A stretch of DNA of 23,914 nucleotides. It comes from JBGPIK01 sp041484845 (GTDB lineage Bacteria; Desulfobacterota; Binatia; UBA9968). The stretch lies in assembly GCA_041484845.1 (NCBI GenBank), contig JBGPIK010000051.1, positions 1-23,914 on the forward strand, in the 5' to 3' direction. The notes under the pieces are model-generated. The model was not told where the DNA came from and did not search any database. It saw nothing but the letters and a program-made list of their open reading frames with translations. How positions within the stretch are numbered: the first letter of the stretch is position 1; each line of letters opens with the position of its first letter. A program made the translations under genes and the position numbers. Of this stretch, positions 13,391 to 20,589 are shown piece after piece.

Positions 13391-13863
13391 TTCTCGATCA
13401 CGCGATCAGGCTCGAAACGGAAGACGTCCGTCATCTGTTCGCCGGCGAGACGGTGAACCTGACGCTCGCCGACGGCGCCCGGATATCTATTGGCGTCTGT
13501 TCGGATACTCTTCTGGAAATCGTTCTTGCGGATGCAGTCAGACTCGACCTGGCGCAGCAAAACCGCCTCCCGCAAGAGAAGCACGCAAATATCGAGTCAA
13601 ACAATTCAATGAGAAATGAAAATCATGTGTGCCCAAAATGCGGCTTGCTTTTTGATGACGGCAAAAAACTCGGCGGCCATTTATCCGGTCATACGCGAAA
13701 GACCAAAGGTCTAAAAACAGGGGCCGCGAACAAGACTAAAGGTGAGAGATTCGCCAAATCGCGAAATCTGGAGTGCTGGCCGTGCGACCGCCTGGCGTTC
13801 AAGAGCAAAGAGGATTTGGTAAAACACCAGGTCGAAAAGCACGGGCTCAAAATATTGCAGTAG
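13387..13863 (+). CDS. Protein with two C2H2 zinc fingers (158 aa)
   Basis: Residues 1-60 form an N-terminal region with beta-like sequence (GETVNLTLADGARISIGV). The second half has two canonical C2H2 fingers: Cys82-X2-Cys85-X12-His98-X3-His102 (VCPKCGLLFDDGKKLGGHLS) and Cys130-X2-Cys133-X13-His147-X4-His152 (within LECWPCDRLAFKSKEDLVKH). A basic linker with many Lys joins them. Such fingers bind DNA or RNA; they are rare in bacteria but appear in some phages. The start overlaps the upstream stop. A second in-frame ATG at 13609 would give only the finger part but lacks a ribosome site. A role as regulator at the nearby origin is possible. Confidence 0.7.
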   Translation: MILDHAIRLETEDVRHLFAGETVNLTLADGARISIGVCSDTLLEIVLADAVRLDLAQQNRLPQEKHANIESNNSMRNENHVCPKCGLLFDDGKKLGGHLSGHTRKTKGLKTGAANKTKGERFAKSRNLECWPCDRLAFKSKEDLVKHQVEKHGLKILQ

Positions 13864-13891
13864 TTTGTCATTGAAGGGGAGCGGACGATTT

Positions 13892-14791
13892 ATGAGCGTA
13901 GAAGCGAGTAAATGGGCCTGGGATCAGCGCGGCGTTTCGGTGTCGCAAAAGCTAGTCCTTCTGTGTCTGGCTGACCACGCCGACGATCTCGGCGAGAACT
14001 GCTGGCCGGGACAAAAACGCATCGCAATGAAAACCGGGATGAGTGTCGAGACGGTGAGCCGAGTTCTGAAGTTTTTGGAGACCGTGCCGGCTGTGGATAA
14101 GTCCGGTCCTATGCGCGGAATTCTCAAAATCATCAAAATCCCCATCCCAGATATGGGGCCGATTTCCCGAAACAACTACAAGCTGTTGTTGGAGCGCTTG
14201 ACGTACGATCAAGCGCACCCGTCATCTAGAGGGGGGGGTGACCCGTCAAATAGAGGGGTACGCTTGACGTACGATCAAGCGCTACTTGATCTACGATCAA
14301 GCGTCACGCTTGACGTACGATCAAATAAACCATCCGAAGACTTATTAACCACCCGTGAACCGCCGGAGGGGGAGCCCGCGGCGGAGGTCTCAGATAGGCA
14401 CTCATCCGGAGGGGTCCTCCAAACGCCACCTGTGGATAAGTGCATCGTCGAGATCGCCGGAGAGAAATACGGCTGGCCTTCGGCGGCGGCGCTGGTCGCG
14501 CTTTATAATCACGAAGCCGCGGACGAACTCCCCGCCGTCGAAATCGTTTCCCCCGAGCGGATCGCAAAGGCGACGGAGTACCTAAAGAAACTTCCCGAGT
14601 TCGAGTTCTGGCGCTCCGTGATGGCCGAGACCAAACGGTCGCAACTCCTTCGTGGTCTCAAGCCAAGCCCGGATCATGAACATTTTCAGGGCGATTTTGA
14701 TTGGCTTTTAAGTAAAGGCAAAGGGACGAAAGTCGAGAACTGCGTTCGCGTCTTCGAAGGGAGGTACAGAGACAATGGCGAAAAAACTTAG
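13892..14791 (+). CDS. Replication initiator protein with winged helix-turn-helix
   Basis: The ATG at 13892 follows GGGGAGC; a TTG at 13865 is less likely. Residues 1-65 form a winged helix (VSVSQKLVLLCLADHADDLG, GQKRIAMKTGMSVETVSRVL), as in phage O-like initiators. Residues about 100-150 are an unstructured, repeat-coded linker. The C-terminal part (VALYNHEAADELPAVEI, FDWLLSKGKGTKVENCVRVF) is the conserved end found in many phage replication proteins. It should bind the iterons lying in its own gene and recruit helicase. The helicase-loader is not obvious; the next gene or the SF2 helicase at 18411 might fill that role. An eight-G run (14231-14238) sits between iterons. Confidence 0.85.
   Translation: MSVEASKWAWDQRGVSVSQKLVLLCLADHADDLGENCWPGQKRIAMKTGMSVETVSRVLKFLETVPAVDKSGPMRGILKIIKIPIPDMGPISRNNYKLLLERLTYDQAHPSSRGGGDPSNRGVRLTYDQALLDLRSSVTLDVRSNKPSEDLLTTREPPEGEPAAEVSDRHSSGGVLQTPPVDKCIVEIAGEKYGWPSAAALVALYNHEAADELPAVEIVSPERIAKATEYLKKLPEFEFWRSVMAETKRSQLLRGLKPSPDHEHFQGDFDWLLSKGKGTKVENCVRVFEGRYRDNGEKT
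14092..14100 (-). promoter_or_regulatory. DnaA box (perfect)
   Basis: TGTGGATAA on the + strand is TTATCCACA on the minus strand, the consensus DnaA-binding 9-mer. It lies 94 bases before the first iteron, in the initiator gene. Confidence 0.7.
14195..14327 (+). repeat. Phage replication origin: four palindromic iterons
   Basis: A 21-bp unit of arms CGCTTGA and TCAAGCG around CGTACGA occurs at 14195-14215 and 14261-14281 (perfect), at 14283-14303 (four mismatches) and at 14307-14327 (three mismatches at the end). Units 1-2 and 3-4 are read in different frames, so the match is at DNA level. The spacer after unit 1 also contains a partial repeat (ACCCGTCA then TAGAGGGG, twice). Perfect DnaA boxes lie on both sides. 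This matches the lambda pattern of an origin inside the initiator gene. Confidence 0.85.
14431..14439 (-). promoter_or_regulatory. DnaA box (perfect)
   Basis: Second exact TTATCCACA (minus strand), 104 bases after the last iteron and in the same orientation as the first. Together the pair brackets the iteron array. Confidence 0.7.
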
Positions 14792-15191
14792 CGAGCGGGA
14801 GGCACCGTTGTTTTCGGCGCGCTGCGCGGTCAAGTGGCCGGCCGATCGGTTTCGGGCATTGCGCCATCACGTCGAGGCTGCAGAAGCCGGCAGAGGCACG
14901 CTGGAAGCTCATCTTGAAGAATGTTTGCCCGGCAAAGATCACCAGTACGATCGCGCGGCCGAGATCCGAGTCGTTTTAGGCATCTTGCGCCAAAATAGTT
15001 TGCATCCCGACGTCCAGTCGGGAAAAAGAAAAGCCTCGGAGATCTGGCTGGCGGATCTGGGCATCATCGAACTCAAAGAAATTCCCGGCAGTTGGCAGAC
15101 CAGCACAAAATGCGATCTGGTAGAGCGCTTCGAGGCCAACCTGAGACAGAAAGCGCGCAGTGGAAATTCGTCTGATGGCCCCAATGTCTAA
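14775..15191 (+). CDS. Hypothetical replication-region protein (138 aa)
   Basis: The ATG overlaps the initiator's end by 17 bases and follows GGGAGG, showing coupling. The product is soluble and helical with many charged residues (FRALRHHVEAAEAGRGTLEA, then DRAAEIRVVLGILRQNSL) and a later segment ASEIWLADLGIIELKEIPGS. No Walker motif is present, so it is not a DnaC-like loader of ordinary type. I do not recognise a family. The place immediately after the initiator suggests a replication accessory. Confidence 0.65.
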   Translation: MAKKLSEREAPLFSARCAVKWPADRFRALRHHVEAAEAGRGTLEAHLEECLPGKDHQYDRAAEIRVVLGILRQNSLHPDVQSGKRKASEIWLADLGIIELKEIPGSWQTSTKCDLVERFEANLRQKARSGNSSDGPNV

Positions 15192-15390
15192 ACATACACG
15201 GATGCACAAGCCCGCGCCGCGTATCGTTTTGACCGAGGATGACTTTGACGCTTTAGTCAGGGGCCACGAGGTCTTCGTTGCCGGCGCGAGGATCATCCTG
15301 GCCGATATCGGCCTCGACCAAATGGCGAATATCATTCAGGCCGCGGCGCTGAGGGCCGCGCTCAGAAGACAAACAGAGGATCGATCATAA
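15175..15390 (+). CDS. Hypothetical small protein (71 aa)
   Basis: Starts at 15160 (GTG), 15175 (ATG) or 15184 (ATG) are possible; 15175 is taken as the first ATG but no ribosome site decides it. The product has a basic N-terminus and two helices, LTEDDFDALVRGHEVFV and MANIIQAAALRAALRRQTED. It overlaps the upstream gene by 17 bases. No motif is recognised. Confidence 0.5.
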   Translation: MAPMSKHTRMHKPAPRIVLTEDDFDALVRGHEVFVAGARIILADIGLDQMANIIQAAALRAALRRQTEDRS

Positions 15391-15402
15391 CCGCGTGACG
15401 GC

Positions 15403-15858
15403 ATGGGCGACAAATCCAAAATAGAGTGGACCGAGGCGACCTGGAGACGCACCTGCTCACGCTGCGAAAGATCTGTGCCGCGCGAGGCGTTTTTCAAAGA
15501 CCGGAGCCGACGGGACGGAATTTCTTACGTTTGTCGAGACTGCAAAAATGCAGTCTCTCGCGACCGATATATCAAAAAAGCGCCTCCTGGTCGGCGCGGT
15601 TTCATGGTTTCCACGCGGGATGGCGACAAGAAACAGGCGCGCCGGAGAATCAACTATCTTGTTGAGCAAGGGCTGATTCCTCATCCCGATGATTTGCCGT
15701 GTTTTGACTGCGCGGATGGTGTTTTTGGTGGCAACTATCGCCACGAGTACGATCATGCACACGGATATGATGGCGATAACCAACTCGACGTGGAGCCCGT
15801 CTGTTCCAAGTGCCATCACAATAGAGAGGATGCGCGTCATGGGCAAAACTTCGATTGA
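15403..15858 (+). CDS. HNH endonuclease-like protein with Gp37-like first 14 residues (151 aa)
   Basis: Residues 1-14 (MGDKSKIEWTEATW) copy the characteristic opening of Gp37/DUF5131 proteins, and then the sequence departs at once. Residues 18-47 form a zinc-binding module (Cys18-X2-Cys21, Cys44-X2-Cys47) of the kind common in phage HNH proteins. Residues 100-141 carry the HNH core: Cys100-X2-Cys103, then YRHEYDHAHGY with paired His, Asn126, and Cys134-X2-Cys137-His138. The protein should nick or cut DNA and is likely a homing endonuclease. Its end overlaps the start of an intact Gp37/DUF5131 gene, whose opening is similar in protein but not in DNA. The ribosome site is weak. Confidence 0.75.
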   Translation: MGDKSKIEWTEATWRRTCSRCERSVPREAFFKDRSRRDGISYVCRDCKNAVSRDRYIKKAPPGRRGFMVSTRDGDKKQARRRINYLVEQGLIPHPDDLPCFDCADGVFGGNYRHEYDHAHGYDGDNQLDVEPVCSKCHHNREDARHGQNFD

Positions 15859-16807
15859 ATGGTGCACGGACGTTTGGAATCCGGTGGGAGGTTGCCGCAG
15901 AGTGAGTCCCGGTTGCCAACACTGTTACGCCGAGAGGCTCTGGCCGAAACTGGAAGGCGCGCGGGTCAAGCGCGAGGGCGGCAAGCCGCGGCCTTTCACC
16001 GACGTGCAAGTTTATCCTGATCGGCTCACTCGACCGTTGCGATGGAAGCGCCCGCGGCGGATCTTCGTCAACTCGATGAGCGATCTTTTCCACGAGGATG
16101 TGCCGAACCAATTTGTTCATAACGTTTTTGAAACGATGAGTCATGCCACTCGCCACACATTTCAGATTCTCACCAAGCGGCCACAACGGATGCTCGACTG
16201 GTTTACCGACTGGACACCCAACGCGTTTGGGCTGCCCTTTCCTCCGCTCCCCAATGTCCAACTCGGAGTCTCAATCGAGGATCAGGAAACCGCCGACGAA
16301 CGAATCCCGATTTTGCTTCAAACCCCAGCTGCCGTGCGCTTCATCAGCGCCGAGCCCCTGCTTGGCCCGGTCAACCTGATTCGTCTTCCAGCGCCGCGGG
16401 AAGTAATCGTGGAAGAATTCGGCCAACATGGCGGCGAGTTCACCTTCAATGCGTTGACCGACAGGGATGATGATCATTTTTTCAATCGACACCCCAAAAT
16501 CGATTGGGTCATCGCCGGCGGAGAGTCGGGGCCCAGGGCGCGCCCATCGCATCCGGATTGGTTTCGCTCCCTGCGCGATCAGTGCCAGGCTGCCGACGTG
16601 CCGTTTTTCTTTAAGCAATGGGGGGAGTGGATCGACGAACGCCCAAATCGACGTTCAAGAATCAGCCATCCGACACTGCTTCGAAATGATAATTCATTGG
16701 ACGTGCTCATGTGGCGCGTCGGCAAGAAGATTGCCGGTTCATGCCTCGATGGGCGTGAATGGAAGGAGTATCCAAAACCGCGTGAATTTAGAGGAGATCA
16801 TCCGTAG
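15839..16807 (+). CDS. Gp37/Gp68 (DUF5131) family phage protein (322 aa)
   Basis: The ATG at 15839 follows GAGAGGA. The product has the family hallmarks: opening TSIEWCTDVWNPVGGC, a three-cysteine motif (Cys19-X6-Cys26-X2-Cys29, ending CYAE), FVNSMSDLFHEDVP, FQILTKRPQRM, LGVSIEDQETADERI, FISAEPLLGP, VIAGGESGPRARP and VPFFFKQWGEW. The cysteine motif suggests an iron-sulphur centre of radical-SAM type, but no reaction is established to my knowledge. Family members are frequent in phages and mobile elements. It overlaps the HNH gene by 20 bases, which suggests both were reshaped by the HNH insertion. Length is normal for the family. Confidence 0.9.
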   Translation: MGKTSIEWCTDVWNPVGGCRRVSPGCQHCYAERLWPKLEGARVKREGGKPRPFTDVQVYPDRLTRPLRWKRPRRIFVNSMSDLFHEDVPNQFVHNVFETMSHATRHTFQILTKRPQRMLDWFTDWTPNAFGLPFPPLPNVQLGVSIEDQETADERIPILLQTPAAVRFISAEPLLGPVNLIRLPAPREVIVEEFGQHGGEFTFNALTDRDDDHFFNRHPKIDWVIAGGESGPRARPSHPDWFRSLRDQCQAADVPFFFKQWGEWIDERPNRRSRISHPTLLRNDNSLDVLMWRVGKKIAGSCLDGREWKEYPKPREFRGDHP

Positions 16808-17297
16808 CGCCGCAGTGAGGATGCGCCGGAAATTTGCCATGCATCAAGACCGAAGTATTGAACAGGATTTGCAGCAAAGCGCGTGGGAATACGTGTTGAG
16901 GCATCCGGATCACCCGGCGCGCTATCTCAAGCGCGACATCCACAACGCGATGATGGATGAGATCGCCCATTGGCTGTGGGGCTGCAAGCGCGGACAGAAG
17001 CCGCGGCGCCTGACGATGCAAGTGGACTATGAGGCAGTCGCGCACCAGCTGGAGATAATCGGTTGGCTGGCGTCTTTCGATACGGAGCGTCTTGCGATGG
17101 TTCACGAGTGCTTGCGCCGATTGCATGAGGAACAACCCAAACGCGGCAGGCGCGCGAATCTCTCGGCGCTCGCCGCGCTGATCGAAAGCGGGCAGGGAAC
17201 CACGCCGTCGGAGATCCTGCGCAAGTACAAGGTGAATTATTGGCAGATCTCGCGCGCCCGGCAGCGTGGGCGGAAAATTTTTCAGGAGTGTTTGTGA
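16782..17297 (+). CDS. Sigma-factor-like HTH protein (171 aa)
   Basis: The GTG at 16782 is used; GGAAGGAG lies 13 bases upstream, which is long, and ATG 16821 is an alternative. Residues 27-60 (IEQDLQQSAWEYVLRHPDHP, then YLKRDIHNAMMDEIAHWLW) resemble the sigma region 2 pattern of DLxQxAW helix plus a second helix ending before an aromatic turn. The C-terminus (TPSEILRKYKVNYWQISRAR) has a helix-turn-helix as in sigma region 4. It could be a phage sigma-like regulator for late transcription, or a repressor of similar build. It overlaps the end of the DUF5131 gene. Confidence 0.55.
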   Translation: MNLEEIIRSAAVRMRRKFAMHQDRSIEQDLQQSAWEYVLRHPDHPARYLKRDIHNAMMDEIAHWLWGCKRGQKPRRLTMQVDYEAVAHQLEIIGWLASFDTERLAMVHECLRRLHEEQPKRGRRANLSALAALIESGQGTTPSEILRKYKVNYWQISRARQRGRKIFQECL

Positions 17298-17346
17298 TTA
17301 TCGTGACCGAAAAAAAGGAGTCGAACCATGAAGGCGCCGATGTCAA

Positions 17347-17574
17347 ATGGAGATTGAGAAACAAATCGGCGAGGCCCTGCGCTGCCGCGGTTTGAAACCT
17401 ATGACCGGGGAATGCAAACGGGGACACCCGAAATCCCGCTACAGCAAAAAATATCCGCGCACTGGCAGGCCGGGTAAGTTCGTGACGATCTGCCTGGAGT
17501 GTAACAGGTTCCGGGGACGAAAGGTTCGCAGTCTGGAAAGACTGGGACTAAAGAAAGCGCGGGCGTTGAAATGA
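17347..17574 (+). CDS. Small zinc-binding protein (75 aa)
   Basis: Residues 23-53 contain Cys-X3-His (CKRGHP) and Cys-X2-Cys (CLEC), a small zinc ribbon in a very basic protein. A strong ribosome site (AAAAAGGAG at 17311-17320 region) instead leads into a nine-codon ORF, 17328-17357, that overlaps this start, so translation may be coupled through it. The stop overlaps the VRR-NUC start. Such small zinc proteins in phage operons usually bind nucleic acid; the precise role is unknown. Confidence 0.65.
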   Translation: MEIEKQIGEALRCRGLKPMTGECKRGHPKSRYSKKYPRTGRPGKFVTICLECNRFRGRKVRSLERLGLKKARALK

Positions 17575-17882
17575 AAGCCAAGGCACGCACCAAATTTGCG
17601 GTTCCGCGCGAAGTGGACTTAGAGGGCCAGGTCGAGCAGCTCGCCGATCTTTTGGGCTGGAAGCATTATCATACGCGGCGCTCGACGGGGTCCAATGAAG
17701 GCTTTCCCGACCTGCTTATGATCAGGCGCGGGCGAATGATCGCGGCGGAGCTGAAAACAGAGACCGGCCAGGTCAAGCCGAAGCAGCAAGAATGGCTCGA
17801 TGCGTTTTCCGACTGCATTTACGTGGAGACATATCTGTGGCGGCCATCGGACCTCGACAGGATTGGGGAGATATTGCGGTGA
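17571..17882 (+). CDS. VRR-NUC domain nuclease (103 aa)
   Basis: The protein is a stand-alone VRR-NUC domain of the PD-(D/E)XK nuclease group. Active-site elements are visible: Glu18 in the first helix, Gly44-Phe-Pro46-Asp47 (STGSNEGFPDLLMI), and Glu60-Leu-Lys62 (AAELKTETGQ), followed by KPKQQEWLDAF. The family includes nucleases acting on branched DNA; phage forms are typically encoded with helicases and are thought to work in recombination or replication. The start overlaps the stop of the zinc protein, and the stop overlaps the next start, showing one coupled operon. Confidence 0.9.
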   Translation: MKAKARTKFAVPREVDLEGQVEQLADLLGWKHYHTRRSTGSNEGFPDLLMIRRGRMIAAELKTETGQVKPKQQEWLDAFSDCIYVETYLWRPSDLDRIGEILR

Positions 17883-18121
17883 TAAGCACGGCGAAGATTG
17901 AACAGCAAAAAGCGCAAAAACGGAAAGACAATCGTGAGTATATGGCGCTCGTGCGGGCGGCGGTCTTTGCATCACACTTTTTTGAATATCAGACTCATTG
18001 CAGAGACTGTCGCAGGCAGTATGCAAGGGATTGGATGCGAAAGATGAGAAAGAAAAAGAGAGCGACGAACGGGGCGAAGCGGGAAACGCCAATCAAATGG
18101 CAACAATTCGAAAATAAATGA
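17879..18121 (+). CDS. Small basic protein with Cys-X2-Cys (80 aa), GTG start
   Basis: The GTG at 17879 overlaps the VRR-NUC stop (GTGA) and follows GGGGAG; the longer open frame upstream only overlaps the nuclease. The product is helical and very basic, especially residues 50-70 (MRKMRKKKRATNGAKRE). One Cys-X2-Cys (HCRDC) may bind metal. No family is recognised. Nucleic-acid binding is likely from charge. Confidence 0.55.
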   Translation: MISTAKIEQQKAQKRKDNREYMALVRAAVFASHFFEYQTHCRDCRRQYARDWMRKMRKKKRATNGAKRETPIKWQQFENK

Positions 18122-18122
18122 C

Positions 18123-18398
18123 ATGTTATCAAGGTATCTGACTGTAAAAGAGACCGCTGAGCTCCTGCGCTTGAGCGAGCGCACGGTGAGAAACAAGATC
18201 TTCGAGAAGATCTTCAAAAAGGGCGTGCACTACGTGCGGCAACCGGGAATCGGTGTGAGATTCAAAGCAGAGGCTTTGGTCGCCTGGTTGGAGGGAACGA
18301 ACGACGCCTCAAACGAGGAAGAAAAACAGGCAGCGGCACCACTCAAACACGCGGTCGGCGCCGGGACGATCCCAATGGCACGGGGCTACAAGATTTGA
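18123..18398 (+). CDS. Excisionase-like HTH protein (91 aa)
   Basis: Residues 3-55 fit the helix-turn-helix 17 / excisionase family: YLTVKETAELLRLSERTVRN, then a wing (VHYVRQPGIGVRFKAEAL) and closing helix ALVAWLEG. The tail is flexible. It is the closest such protein to the integrase, with the helicase and one more gene between, so it is the best candidate for directionality factor among the three in the window. A regulator role is the alternative. Confidence 0.7.
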   Translation: MLSRYLTVKETAELLRLSERTVRNKIFEKIFKKGVHYVRQPGIGVRFKAEALVAWLEGTNDASNEEEKQAAAPLKHAVGAGTIPMARGYKI

Positions 18399-18410
18399 GG
18401 CAATTTTATC

Positions 18411-20582
18411 ATGGTTGACCCAAGGCGACTATTCACCGAGAGCCAAGCGCGGCAAATCGTCGAACGCCAAAACGGCAGATGCTGGAAGTGTCGGGCACAT
18501 CTGCAAACCGGATTCCACGTGCATCATGTTATCGCCTGGGGCAAAGGCGGCCTGACGGAGATCGATAACGGGATGGCCCTATGCGACGGCTGCCACCTCA
18601 ATTTCAATGGATTTGAACAGGAGGCACCGACGAAACGGCAACAACTGCGTGATTGGCAAAAACGGTGCAAGGAAGCTTTTTACGAGAGGTTGGTCGCGTT
18701 GGAGCGGACGGGAGAAAAGAGAATTTTCAAAATCGAGGCGTGCGTGGCTTCCGGCAAATCCACAATGATGGCCGAATTTGCTCGCGAGCTGATCCTGGGC
18801 GACTGGTCCGAAGAATTTGGTTTTGAATTTATCGCCATCGTAGCGCCAAACATTTCTATCATAGGAGCGCATGCCGGCAGAGCCAGAGAATCCTTCGGGA
18901 TCATCGGCGCTCTCGAACGCCGTGGCATTTACGCAATTGAGCGCATCACGTCCGGTGGGCGACTGCCGGTCTCATGGACTCCGCAGGCTGAACAAACGCC
19001 CGCGGGCGTGGTAGGGATAGCGGCGGTCTTTACATATCAATATCTGCGACAGGAGAGCGTTCAAAGACAACTCGTCGATTGGGCGCGTTCAGGTAAAAAG
19101 ATTGCCGTGTTTTACGACGAGATCCATCATGTCCCGGATCTCGGAACCTCCTGGTCTGCAGGCTTAAGTCGAATAAACGACGCGACAGCTTTGGCGGCCT
19201 ACTTTTCCGGCACCTGGTACCGCACAGATCGCCGGGCGATTTTCGACCAGTTCAGTCAGGGCCGCGCCGAACCCGATTTTTCCTACAACTATGCTGAAGC
19301 CATCGGCGACGGCGTTGTGCGGCCAGTCTCGTTTTGGATTCCGAACGTGACCGCTCGAATGAAAGATGCGGAAGGCACAGTGATCGACGAGCGGCCCGTT
19401 GATGAATATATCGAAGAGATACCGCGCGAAGTAAAGCTAGCGATGTTTGATCCAAAAGGCTGGTTCGTCGAGACCATGATTCGCCGCGCCAGCACGGAAC
19501 TCGCTTTCAGGCGGACGAAGTACCGCGATGCCGGTTGCTTGGTTGTCTGCCCGCCCGGATTCCAGGATTATGAGAAAGATCCTAGCGACGATGTCTACGA
19601 TGAGTCGGTCGAATTGACCGAACAAAATCGCAAAGCTGAAGAAATTCATCGACGAATCGAAGAAATCACGGGTAAGCAAGCGATGCTCGTGCTCAACGGC
19701 CACCCCCCGGAACGAATCGCCGAATTTCGCGAATCGGATAGCGAGTTTATCGTAGCCGTCAATCGGATCAGCGAGGGATGCGACATCCCGCGTTTGCGCG
19801 TGGGCCTTATTCTCCGCGACCTATCGAACACCAGGCTTCAGTTCAACCAGATCATAGGGCGTTTCATCCGCCGCCGGGCCGAAGACGACGAAGAACCGGC
19901 CTTGGTGATCATGCCTCCGATTCAGGGGATGTGTGAATTCGCGCGCGCCATCGCGATCGAAGAAAAAAACGTCGTGCCTAAAAAAAGCGATCCATGCCCG
20001 GCCTGTGGTCGCCTGCCATGCAAATGCCCCTGCAAGAGATGCGGAATGAGTCGACCCTGCCGGTGTCCCTGCTTCTACTGCGGAGAACGGCCTTGCATCT
20101 GTTGTGATTGGGGGCCAGGACCTGAGATTTTTGTCGAACTAGACGGGCTTCACGATCAGCACATCGTTCACGGAATTGACGTAGCCGATCCATACACAGC
20201 CAGGATGTTGAATATTCGCGAAAAAAAAGAAGACGTTCGCCACATCGACGTGGGAAAAGGCGGCTTGCTTCTTCAGCTCGATGCGGAGGTCAACGGCGCC
20301 GGTTCCCCGGCGCCTCAGTCCGCCGCGGCATCTCGTCTCAAGGCTGTGGCGACTGCAGCAAATTGGGCGCAACTGGTCGATACTGTTCCCATAGAGATTC
20401 TGCGATTTTCCAAGTTGTTCCGGCAACACGACCAGCCCTACGCCGTAGCTTGGAATCATATCAACCGGAAATTCTTTCCTGGGACGAGTTGGAAACAAGT
20501 TAGAACCGATCCTCGTTTGTTGTCCATCGAAAAACTGACAGAGGTCATCGAGTACGCCCGCGCTCGAACAAACCGGAGGTGA
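18411..20582 (+). CDS. HNH nuclease - SF2 helicase - cysteine cluster fusion (723 aa)
   Basis: Residues 20-66 form a complete HNH nuclease: Cys24-X2-Cys27, His38-His39, Asn53, Cys58-X2-Cys61-His62. Residues about 100-500 are a superfamily 2 helicase: motif I with Gly115-Lys116-Ser117 (ACVASGKST), motif II Asp236-Glu-Ile-His239, motif III-like AAYFSGT, motif V ISEGCDIPRLRVG and motif VI Gln480-IIGR484. Residues 529-565 hold 13 cysteines in three units of Cys-X2-Cys-Gly-x(2,3)-Pro-Cys-x-Cys pattern, probably zinc-binding. The rest is a helical C-terminal region. It may unwind and cut DNA during phage replication or act on foreign DNA. Helicase and nuclease motifs all look intact. Confidence 0.85.
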   Translation: MVDPRRLFTESQARQIVERQNGRCWKCRAHLQTGFHVHHVIAWGKGGLTEIDNGMALCDGCHLNFNGFEQEAPTKRQQLRDWQKRCKEAFYERLVALERTGEKRIFKIEACVASGKSTMMAEFARELILGDWSEEFGFEFIAIVAPNISIIGAHAGRARESFGIIGALERRGIYAIERITSGGRLPVSWTPQAEQTPAGVVGIAAVFTYQYLRQESVQRQLVDWARSGKKIAVFYDEIHHVPDLGTSWSAGLSRINDATALAAYFSGTWYRTDRRAIFDQFSQGRAEPDFSYNYAEAIGDGVVRPVSFWIPNVTARMKDAEGTVIDERPVDEYIEEIPREVKLAMFDPKGWFVETMIRRASTELAFRRTKYRDAGCLVVCPPGFQDYEKDPSDDVYDESVELTEQNRKAEEIHRRIEEITGKQAMLVLNGHPPERIAEFRESDSEFIVAVNRISEGCDIPRLRVGLILRDLSNTRLQFNQIIGRFIRRRAEDDEEPALVIMPPIQGMCEFARAIAIEEKNVVPKKSDPCPACGRLPCKCPCKRCGMSRPCRCPCFYCGERPCICCDWGPGPEIFVELDGLHDQHIVHGIDVADPYTARMLNIREKKEDVRHIDVGKGGLLLQLDAEVNGAGSPAPQSAAASRLKAVATAANWAQLVDTVPIEILRFSKLFRQHDQPYAVAWNHINRKFFPGTSWKQVRTDPRLLSIEKLTEVIEYARARTNRR

Positions 20583-20589
20583 CAAAATC

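Noticed and set aside
14195..14327. CRISPR array or protein repeat at the iterons
   Set aside because: Units are palindromic, spacing is uneven (66, 22, 24 bases), they change frame and lie inside an initiator gene; no cas genes are present.
15689..15838. Extended N-terminus of the Gp37 protein
   Set aside because: The extra 50 residues overlap the HNH gene in another frame; family proteins start at the TSIEW motif, which fits ATG 15839.
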